IMG/VR virus record: IMGVR_UViG_3300044640_001495
Location: 124,001 to 188,000 of that record
DNA: 64,000 nt
Direction: 5' to 3' (one strand)
DNA from: a virus
The position numbers were made by a program, and so were the translations under genes. Below are positions 56,251 through 64,000 of this stretch, piece by piece. How positions within the stretch are numbered: the stretch's first letter is position 1; each line of letters begins with the position of its first letter. The notes under the pieces were generated by a model. That model ran no database searches and had not been told where the DNA came from. It worked only from the letters and a program-made list of their open reading frames with translations.

Positions 56251-59200
56251 CGGGCAATTCAGAGGTCTTGGCAGCAATGAATTCTGCAATAGGAGTGCGA
56301 TTAGACAACAGTGTTACACCCTTGCTAGCAGAAAACTCACTTCTTTCATACCATATTCTTCCCAATTTCCTTATAATTGTAATTTTAGCTCCCACTGCTA
56401 CAGGTTCGGTCAATCTAATGTATGGAGTAGTTCCATTCACTGAAAATTCAGCTTCTACAATCTCGTCGGCCGATGGACTGCTGGCTCCATTAGATTCCAT
56501 GTATATATCTAAAGGATTTTTACGTAATCGTCTGCCTGAAACAAACACCTCCACTTGATCGCAGGCACCATAGCTAGAAGGAATAGAATGTCTGTACCAA
56601 CTGGTTCGAACTGCCTGAGTTGGTGTAAAATCTAAAGGGCCAATTAACAATGTACTACCGTCACTGATAAAATTAGATTTTTCTTGATTCTCTGTATAGG
56701 GCAGAGTATCATCGGCACCTGCATTAATAACATAACTGCCTGCGGCATGAATTTCTGCAATACCTGTGCCAAAACAACCACGACGTATCTGTGACAAAAT
56801 ATTGCCATTCTTTTCAAAATAGTCAATACGCTCATTATTGATGATAACCACTCCGGGAATTCTTCTACTCGGTATAGGATCAGATAATTCACTGCTGTCA
56901 GTGACTTCAATTTCTGTGTCATAGTAAGTCAGTGCTTTGGCCAGGCTAATAGAGTTAGATATTGAATGCCGTTTGTAATGATAGTTGTTAAGCATATCTT
57001 TGAAAATTTCAAATGCACGATTTGGTTTGTATATAATGTTGCCAAACTGCACTATTTTTATAAGATCATCAACTGTTGAATCTTCTGTGAGATATATCAC
57101 TGATCTTGGAGCATCTAATCTGTAGTCTGCATCTTTGGTCAGTCGTTGACCATTTTTATACACCCAAACAAAATTCTCATCTATGGGTTGTCTTGGCAAT
57201 TGAAACTGTACCCGACCTCCGGTATATTCATCTGTAATCATATTCAGTGTGGGATACTCACTAAAACAGATTATCTGTATATCATCATTGAGAGACAGAT
57301 TTACTGTGGCAGGAATTACTAGATTATTTCCAACTATAGAATATTCGGCTCTCACATTAGTTTCTATTCTTATAATATCTCCTAGTGTGAGATTTTCTGT
57401 GGGAATGTTGATTAAATTTGCGTTTCCGTTATAGGTAAAATCAATCACAAACTGCTGTAGTACTTCGTTGATATAGACCTTTATACCACCTGACGTAATA
57501 GTTCCAATAGACTCTGCAGGATCTACTCCCAAGGTGATATTATTGTTTGTGCCATCGTATACGAGATAGGTGGTATCGATTCCCTGCAAGAAAGTTCCAT
57601 TGACATTGACTAGCACCGAAGATATTTCAGATGACCTTTGTAAATTAACAAATTGATCTACAGGAATACTACGAGTGCTGCCGTCAAATGGCACAGTCTG
57701 TTGATTTATTCTAACAAAACTGAGATTATTAGAATTGGCATATTCGCTGGATTCAAAGCATATTATTTTTATCACTTGCCTGAATCCCGGAGCTATTCCA
57801 AATTGAACCATGGTTTTATTTTCAACGCTGATAAAATCAGAGCTGTTTACAAATCCGGTATCTATTTCTTCGCCATCTAATGTGACCAGTACTGCTGAAG
57901 TCTGCGCATACTGAGCATTGGTTAAAAATAAGTTTGTTGTGCCATCTGCTACAAATTCTTGATAGTCAATTATTCCAATACCGCCTATGCCTATAGATAC
58001 AATTTCTATTATATCGCTGATTGCAGGAGCAAGATTGAATTCAATTTCATTAGCCACAAAATCAATACTGAAATTAATGGTGCTGTCTCCAATATATTCC
58101 TGTTTGATTTTATTCACATACACTGTGACTGCTTTAGATTCTACTATAGTAAGTCCAATTTTAAATCTACGAGTGGACCCATCACCTATGTATCCACGAT
58201 GTTGCAAAGGAGCGGCTCCTGGATCAGTTTTGTTAAAAACTTTTATACTCACACTGTCTAGAATTTGACCTGGAACATTTTCCTCAGGTGCTGGTACCTG
58301 GTCCGGACTGACAAATTTTTCACCATCTATGACTATTTCTTCTGGAGTCATTCCAGATGCTGAAACATAAGCACCGCCTATATTGGACAGTGTACCTCCA
58401 CTAATCCTAGTGTCTAGAAGATTTACATCACTGATTGTTACAGATCCGTCACTGTCTAATTTCCTAAAGATCAAGGTGTCGCCAGGCTGAGTACTCAGGT
58501 ATCTGTGTATTTCTATAATTTTTGTAGAACCATCGCCGATAAATGTTGGCATTTCTGCGTTGGCATTTGTGCGCACACTAGAATCTAAACTAGGATCGTA
58601 TAATGGATCGTCAATTCTAATAGGTCGACTAGTTCCTAACCGTTGGATATAGATTGATATTAGCTGATTGTTTTCTGGAGTATAGGGCAAAGATACGAAT
58701 GTGGTGCTGCCGTCTGCAACATAATAAAAATCGTTGCTGGATTCTACACTGTCCCAACTGTCAGTGAACCATGGAAGAGCATCCCAACCTCCAGTAACTT
58801 CAAAGGTTGTACCCTGAACTTGTACACCTCCAAAATCTATACCGGTCATTAGCTGGACTAATTCTTGTCCTTTCATGCCACTTGTAGGAGCATAGTATTT
58901 GTTGATTCTATCAATGCTGTCTAATAATAGATCATTCTTTTCATAGGTAATAACAATTATATCTCCAGCCAATGGCGGTATATAGAATTTTATTTTTCCT
59001 TTTAATAAACCATAGGTGTCCGTGCTGGATGTGTAAAGATTTATTTCATAGTCTGTGTTCAACACTGTTTGATTGTTTTTTGTTACTGAAATCTTGGTTT
59101 TATCTCTAGTAGGTGCATAGATTAAATCGAAGATTGCACTCGAACCAGTGGCTGTAAACGATTGAGTATTTGACAGTTGACTATATGTTCCTGTTTTGTT

Positions 59201-62200
59201 AGTTCTGTCAAATCTCATAGTAATGTCAAAAGATCTTACCTTGCTGTTACCCAGCACTGCTGCTGCTTTTGCAATGTTGACTGATGCTCCATTACCGCCA
59301 ACAAGACTAACTACAGGAATATCTGTGTACCCAGATCCTTGAGTGATGACCTGTATGCCTGATACTTTGCCGCTGGAAACGTATGCCTGTGCTGTGGCTC
59401 CTGATCCGTTGCCTTGAATTAATACCGTAGGAGGGGATGTGTAGTCACCACCACCATAGGACACAGAGATAGCAGTGATAGAATATCCGTTGTTTTCTTG
59501 CCAAGACTTCCAAGGATATTCATCAAATCTATTGTAGTATTGATTTACGGGCAGTATCTTTCCATCTCTAACCGAATATGCTGGTGGCAGATCAAAGTCA
59601 GAAGTTGCAGCTCCGTTAACATCAAGATTAGTGTATCTGCTAGTATATTCTCTAATGCTAGTTCTATACGGTTTTACTTCTTCTATGTATTGTTGAAAAC
59701 TTTGTAGATTATCATTTTTATAATTTTTAGGTTGCTCTAATGCGCCAACGTTATGTATAGCATTTAAGAAGCTGGTCTTGAATGCCCAATCAATGTAGGT
59801 CTGTTCTGAGAAAGCATACTTGATGGATGAGAAAAACAATTTGTTCCATTCCACCGTGAGATCATCAACAAAAATATTTTCTTTGGCGGCCTTGAGAATA
59901 AATCTTAGTTCTTTGGTTGGTTGAAGATCGTACAGAGCAGCGTCATAGGATCCCACATTGTCGTAACCCAAGCTATTGACCATTCTATTGTACAATATAT
60001 CTTTGATTTTTATTGTGCCACGCTGTTTACCCACAAGATTGTAGTTGTCCAACAGGGTTCCTTGACCCTCTTCTGTTTTCGCCAATACGGCCCACCCGCC
60101 GTTAGAATATTCTTTTATTCTAATTAGATCTCCCACTTGGGCTTCTATAGAAGGTTCTTGATAGATATTGCCAATTTCTTTGATTATTCGTGAGCTTGGA
60201 GAATATCCTTGATCCCACCAATCTATAAATTCCCAATAGACCGTGGTATCGTAACCCTGAGATTTGCTACGGTAAAAAATTCTGCGTTGTTGGTCCCAAC
60301 CATAAATGCTCCAAAATCCATTGGCTGTGCTGTCACTGACCAGCAGCACTGAAAATGGTCTAATTTTCACTATGGCTGTGGAGTATTTTCTTCCTTTTGA
60401 TGTTACTGTTATAGAGTTAACCTTGCCCTGAGTGTTAAGTGTTATCACTGCTGTGGCGCCAAATCCATCTCCTTGGATTTCTACATATGGCACAGTTCTA
60501 TATCCAAATCCTGGATCTACAATATCAATGGTATCAATTTCGCCGTTGATGATATTTGCAGAAAACTCTGCTTGGCGCACTTTTACAGTGCCCACTTGTT
60601 CGAGATCAATATTAGAATCAACAATAACATCGTACTGATTTAATAACTCTCCAGGAATAGGATCTAATTTATTAAGATTTTCAAAGTTGATAGTATCTGC
60701 AAACGGTCTAGTCAATAAAATATCATTGATATTGTCTATGGCAATTTTCAATGCTTTGTCTCTGTTCACAAACATGCTTTGACGGGGTCTTACGCTAAGT
60801 CCATATTTTTTCTTTGCAGGAAGTTTTGGATCTGGGACTGTATTGCCGGCGCGATCCTCACCCACAAGACTATCTAACCATTTTTCTTCAAGCGTAGCCG
60901 TAGGCAGGCTGTCAGCAACACCGTTGGTCAACAATTGGTATTCTCTGTGAACTGCATTCAATTGCTTACGATTTTTAATGTATTCAAAATTAATTAAAGC
61001 GGTATCAGTGCTTATCACCGTAGGCAAATTATAGGCCAGGAATTTGTCCTCACCAATCACTGCCATAAATGCAGCACCCGAACCTATGGGATTTTCAATG
61101 GCCAACTGTATATCTCTGGCGGAAATTTTTCGCTGAGCTAATGACGGCACGATAGTTTTAGATTTTACCCAATAATAGTGTAGTGTGCCTGTAGCAAGAC
61201 CAGTATTGGGGTTGAAAAATACTTTAGTGTTGTACACCGTATCATCTATGAATTTTGGCTGACCAGATATACCCTCTGCAAGACCTTCTACGGTATCTGC
61301 TAAGATGCTCCATTCTGATGGCAGTAACGGACTTGCCACCCATTCATAGATATCTATAGAAGACCCCACTACCTGTGAATTCCAATTGCCAATTCTGTAG
61401 GCAAAATCATCTTGTTCATAATTCAAATATTTTACCGTGCTAAGGTCCCACCATATCTGTCCCACAGGTTTTTCAAACCATGCCTGAGTTTCATCTATAA
61501 CTTGTTCTTCTGTGGCAGTGATATAGATCGCAGGATCATACACAGTTTTAAAGCTGATTTCCTGTTCGGCCTGACCCAATATTTTTAGTTTATATCCATC
61601 TACAATGTCCAGATCGGTGATTTTTATGTTGTTAACATTGTCAAATAATTCAATGTTTTGCAGTAGATCAATATCTGTAAGTTTGCTTTGTTGACCAATA
61701 GTTTTGAAACTATCTGTATCGGCGGATGTTTTAAACAGTCTTACTCGTCCCGCTGGAGCACCGTCAACTTGATAAGTGGGTGATCCCACCACAATGATTG
61801 AGCTGGTAGTGTCGATAGAGTACCCAAACGATTCTCCTGACTGAAACTCTGCTTCTAGTTTTTCTACCAAGAAATAACCTGTGTCTTTTCTTTGGTAGAC
61901 ATAGACCTGTCCAGGAAAACCTCTTGGATCGGAAAATGTAGTTCTACGTTTGTCAAAGGTTGTAAAATTAAATTGCGTGGTAATGGAGTATCCTGCATTC
62001 TTGGCAGCCACTACAATTTTTTCTGTGGATGGACTTATAGATATGCTAGAACCAAAATATTCATTGGTAAAATATTCAAAACTTTGTAATTTTTGTTTCA
62101 ATCTAAATTGACGCACAGAAGAATCGCTGTCAAATTTAAACACATAGGCAGCGCCTTGATTCTGCTTGGTAATATCTGCCAACGGGCTGCTGGCCACAAT

Positions 62201-64000
62201 GGTAGTAGCAGCAGCGTCTATGTCTATGGCAAATCCAAATTGATCTCCAGATGCTATGATTCCACCATTGCTAGTGTCGTTGATATCTGACAGTGAATCT
62301 GCAGTTATGGTCTGTAACAGGGAATATCGGTTACCGGCATCTCTTTCATATATAAAAATCTTGCCGGTGGAGGGTGACGCACTATCTCCTACATTTGACC
62401 AAGGCAATCCCGCATCTGGATACTGTGCTAGACTAGTTATAGATGATGTAGTTGCGTCTATCAACCTGTGATATCCGCCCTGCCATTTGACTACATCGCC
62501 TTCTGTGTATTCCTGGTACAGATTCCAATTACCCTTGTAATTAGAAAAATACTGTCCGTCTGAATTAGGTGCTCCTACAACTAGAACCGCACCATCTCGA
62601 CTCATGGTCAAACTTATACCAAATTGATCTCCGTCCTTGACTAGTTCTGCCAACTGACTTGAACTCAACAGGCCTTCTGCAAGTGTTGATCCGTCATCAT
62701 CCATAGCCACATTTGTTGGCAATGAACATTGTGTGGACACAGGATCTAATTTTCTCCAATTAGTTGGCACGGTAGGCAATATTATGCCGCCTTGATTGTC
62801 AACTACAGATTCATACAAATCTCCCTGATACCATACTATCGATTCAGCTGGATAAAATACTAGAGACGATGATTGATATAATCCTAGATACTTGGTATTT
62901 TCTAAATGCTGCCATTCTGTACCGTTGTAGAAATATAGATATACTCGACCTCGACCTGTATTAGCGCCTAGTGCTGGATCGCACAACGACCCCACTGCTG
63001 ACACTGCCATATAATAGGTATTGCCGGACACACCAATTGAAATAGCACTACCAAATTGTTCAAACGCTGCTTGGCGGGGACTTACAAAACTATGAGCAAT
63101 TTCCCACTGTCCTTGAGAATATCTATACAAAGAGATCATGCCCTGATCTGTAAAGCCATTTCCTCTGGCTGCTGGATTGGCATTCACTATAGTAGCTGGT
63201 TTCCAATCTTCACTGTTGAAATTTATAGAACTGCCATCTCCTGCACTGATATTATTCACGGCTTCCCAAAGTTTGCCCTGATACAATACAGTTTCGCCTA
63301 CAAGATAACTGACAAACTGATTTAACTCTCCTAGATAGCCACTTTTTACACCGCTGGCATTTGGTGAGCCAACTGCTAACCATCTATGATCAGGACTTAC
63401 TGCCAATACCTTACCAAATGATCCTAGTACTGCTGTATCAAAACCGTCAGGTGGGGGTACTATCTGTTTCAATATCAATTGTGATCCAGCAGTCTGTGCT
63501 GTATAAATCATCACGTATCCAGAGTCCGGTATGCTGGTGGCAATTTGTTTGAGGCTGTCTAGATACAACACCGCGGTACCTGTGCCGAGAGGGGCGGTAA
63601 TTCCGTATTCAGCAAATTCAAAAGTTGAATATTGTTTGGTTTTTTCTATGACTTCCCACTTGTTGTCGCCATTGTTGTCCACCCATAGTTTTGATCCAAG
63701 ACCAAGCAGTGCAGTTTTTTGGTCATCTAATTGTGCGTATGTTGCGAATCTCACTGTGGTGAAAATTCCTACCACTGCCGAGGTGCTGTCTTCTATTTCT
63801 GGATCATCTGTAGACGACGGTGCTATAATAATGGTGTTGCGTGTTACCGCAGTAATCTTAAAGAATCCATTGAGATTTAGCACATAGGTGATGCCTACAA
63901 TATCGTTAACTGAAAAATTATGCAGTCTTTCAAAAGTTAGTTCTATTTCAGTTTCGGATAATTTTTCAACTCTGCTGATTCTCAACGCTAATTCTTCATT
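56246..64000 (-). CDS. Giant virion structural protein with FG-GAP propeller, 5' end outside the window
   Basis: At least 2,579 residues. The frame stays open to the right edge, so the TTG at 63985 need not be the start and the gene is treated as partial. The first third has about six FG-GAP/integrin-like blades (FGxSIxxS...VVGAP, for example near residues 195, 311, 458, 585, 645 and 720 counted from the TTG). Later parts repeat GxGYxxxPxVxIxGxGxGAxA twice (about 1180 and 1530). Length and position before the fibre genes suggest a baseplate or tail adhesin. Confidence 0.85.
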   Translation of the reverse strand, partial: NEELALRISRVEKLSETEIELTFERLHNFSVNDIVGITYVLNLNGFFKITAVTRNTIIIAPSSTDDPEIEDSTSAVVGIFTTVRFATYAQLDDQKTALLGLGSKLWVDNNGDNKWEVIEKTKQYSTFEFAEYGITAPLGTGTAVLYLDSLKQIATSIPDSGYVMIYTAQTAGSQLILKQIVPPPDGFDTAVLGSFGKVLAVSPDHRWLAVGSPNASGVKSGYLGELNQFVSYLVGETVLYQGKLWEAVNNISAGDGSSINFNSEDWKPATIVNANPAARGNGFTDQGMISLYRYSQGQWEIAHSFVSPRQAAFEQFGSAISIGVSGNTYYMAVSAVGSLCDPALGANTGRGRVYLYFYNGTEWQHLENTKYLGLYQSSSLVFYPAESIVWYQGDLYESVVDNQGGIILPTVPTNWRKLDPVSTQCSLPTNVAMDDDGSTLAEGLLSSSQLAELVKDGDQFGISLTMSRDGAVLVVGAPNSDGQYFSNYKGNWNLYQEYTEGDVVKWQGGYHRLIDATTSSITSLAQYPDAGLPWSNVGDSASPSTGKIFIYERDAGNRYSLLQTITADSLSDINDTSNGGIIASGDQFGFAIDIDAAATTIVASSPLADITKQNQGAAYVFKFDSDSSVRQFRLKQKLQSFEYFTNEYFGSSISISPSTEKIVVAAKNAGYSITTQFNFTTFDKRRTTFSDPRGFPGQVYVYQRKDTGYFLVEKLEAEFQSGESFGYSIDTTSSIIVVGSPTYQVDGAPAGRVRLFKTSADTDSFKTIGQQSKLTDIDLLQNIELFDNVNNIKITDLDIVDGYKLKILGQAEQEISFKTVYDPAIYITATEEQVIDETQAWFEKPVGQIWWDLSTVKYLNYEQDDFAYRIGNWNSQVVGSSIDIYEWVASPLLPSEWSILADTVEGLAEGISGQPKFIDDTVYNTKVFFNPNTGLATGTLHYYWVKSKTIVPSLAQRKISARDIQLAIENPIGSGAAFMAVIGEDKFLAYNLPTVISTDTALINFEYIKNRKQLNAVHREYQLLTNGVADSLPTATLEEKWLDSLVGEDRAGNTVPDPKLPAKKKYGLSVRPRQSMFVNRDKALKIAIDNINDILLTRPFADTINFENLNKLDPIPGELLNQYDVIVDSNIDLEQVGTVKVRQAEFSANIINGEIDTIDIVDPGFGYRTVPYVEIQGDGFGATAVITLNTQGKVNSITVTSKGRKYSTAIVKIRPFSVLLVSDSTANGFWSIYGWDQQRRIFYRSKSQGYDTTVYWEFIDWWDQGYSPSSRIIKEIGNIYQEPSIEAQVGDLIRIKEYSNGGWAVLAKTEEGQGTLLDNYNLVGKQRGTIKIKDILYNRMVNSLGYDNVGSYDAALYDLQPTKELRFILKAAKENIFVDDLTVEWNKLFFSSIKYAFSEQTYIDWAFKTSFLNAIHNVGALEQPKNYKNDNLQSFQQYIEEVKPYRTSIREYTSRYTNLDVNGAATSDFDLPPAYSVRDGKILPVNQYYNRFDEYPWKSWQENNGYSITAISVSYGGGDYTSPPTVLIQGNGSGATAQAYVSSGKVSGIQVITQGSGYTDIPVVSLVGGNGASVNIAKAAAVLGNSKVRSFDITMRFDRTNKTGTYSQLSNTQSFTATGSSAIFDLIYAPTRDKTKISVTKNNQTVLNTDYEINLYTSSTDTYGLLKGKIKFYIPPLAGDIIVITYEKNDLLLDSIDRINKYYAPTSGMKGQELVQLMTGIDFGGVQVQGTTFEVTGGWDALPWFTDSWDSVESSNDFYYVADGSTTFVSLPYTPENNQLISIYIQRLGTSRPIRIDDPLYDPSLDSSVRTNANAEMPTFIGDGSTKIIEIHRYLSTQPGDTLIFRKLDSDGSVTISDVNLLDTRISGGTLSNIGGAYVSASGMTPEEIVIDGEKFVSPDQVPAPEENVPGQILDSVSIKVFNKTDPGAAPLQHRGYIGDGSTRRFKIGLTIVESKAVTVYVNKIKQEYIGDSTINFSIDFVANEIEFNLAPAISDIIEIVSIGIGGIGIIDYQEFVADGTTNLFLTNAQYAQTSAVLVTLDGEEIDTGFVNSSDFISVENKTMVQFGIAPGFRQVIKIICFESSEYANSNNLSFVRINQQTVPFDGSTRSIPVDQFVNLQRSSEISSVLVNVNGTFLQGIDTTYLVYDGTNNNITLGVDPAESIGTITSGGIKVYINEVLQQFVIDFTYNGNANLINIPTENLTLGDIIRIETNVRAEYSIVGNNLVIPATVNLSLNDDIQIICFSEYPTLNMITDEYTGGRVQFQLPRQPIDENFVWVYKNGQRLTKDADYRLDAPRSVIYLTEDSTVDDLIKIVQFGNIIYKPNRAFEIFKDMLNNYHYKRHSISNSISLAKALTYYDTEIEVTDSSELSDPIPSRRIPGVVIINNERIDYFEKNGNILSQIRRGCFGTGIAEIHAAGSYVINAGADDTLPYTENQEKSNFISDGSTLLIGPLDFTPTQAVRTSWYRHSIPSSYGACDQVEVFVSGRRLRKNPLDIYMESNGASSPSADEIVEAEFSVNGTTPYIRLTEPVAVGAKITIIRKLGRIWYERSEFSASKGVTLLSNRTPIAEFIAAKTSELPE

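Overview
The window is a gene-dense, moderately AT-rich segment of a tailed phage of the T4-like type (Caudoviricetes, contractile-tail relatives such as the T4-like phages of marine and freshwater bacteria). This rests on a gp43-type family B DNA polymerase, a gp45-type sliding clamp, a DsbA-like late-transcription protein, a T4 RNase H/FEN-type 5' nuclease, T4-type late promoter octamers (TATAAATA or GATAAATA) and large tail-fibre proteins. A Gram-negative host is inferred from a GH19 endolysin followed by spanin-like lipoproteins and from a ClpA-type unfoldase. No tRNA, IS element, integrase or CRISPR array was seen, and no gene-free stretch exceeds about 160 bases. Species and host cannot be named from the sequence alone.

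Layout. 0-4.4 kb (+): two unknown, probably late genes, then a lysis cassette (GH19 endolysin, inner-membrane spanin-like protein, two lipoproteins, two more membrane proteins including a holin candidate). 4.4-8.8 kb (+): a proteostasis operon (DnaJ, peptide deformylase, ClpA) behind a consensus sigma70 promoter. 8.8-14.6 kb (+): a late block of small proteins, many starting with a shared MKxxEhh motif that resembles the T4 capsid-targeting sequence, plus an A-type Fe-S carrier. 14.6-20.3 kb (+): DsbA-like protein, DNA polymerase with a hairpin at its ribosome-binding site, sliding clamp, and a DpdA/TGT-like base-exchange enzyme. 20.3-34.7 kb (+): many short overlapping early-type genes, including a QueD-like T-fold protein, FolE, QueE, a GT-B glycosyltransferase, an MBD4-like DNA glycosylase, a cupin, a phosphoribosyltransferase, a HIT protein, SGNH hydrolases and a FEN-type nuclease. 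34.8-41.5 kb (+): four tandem radical-SAM proteins with an N-terminal SPASM/twitch-like cysteine domain, an unknown protein and an SGNH hydrolase. The strands then converge. 41.5-47.0 kb (-): glycosyltransferases, one of which carries four tandem degenerate repeats. 47.0-64.0 kb (-): virion structural genes, namely four paralogous tail-fibre proteins and a giant protein (at least 2,579 residues) that runs off the right edge.

How the parts work together (inference). FolE, a QueD-like protein, QueE and the DpdA-like enzyme suggest synthesis of a 7-deazaguanine base and its insertion into phage DNA; QueC was not found here. DnaJ, deformylase and ClpA would redirect host protein folding, N-terminal maturation and ClpP proteolysis. 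The Fe-S carrier could supply the five radical-SAM enzymes. The radical-SAM/SGNH/glycosyltransferase block (34.7-47 kb), which looks more AT-rich than its surroundings and lies beside the tail-fibre genes, is the best candidate for an undescribed modification system acting on a virion or host-surface component.
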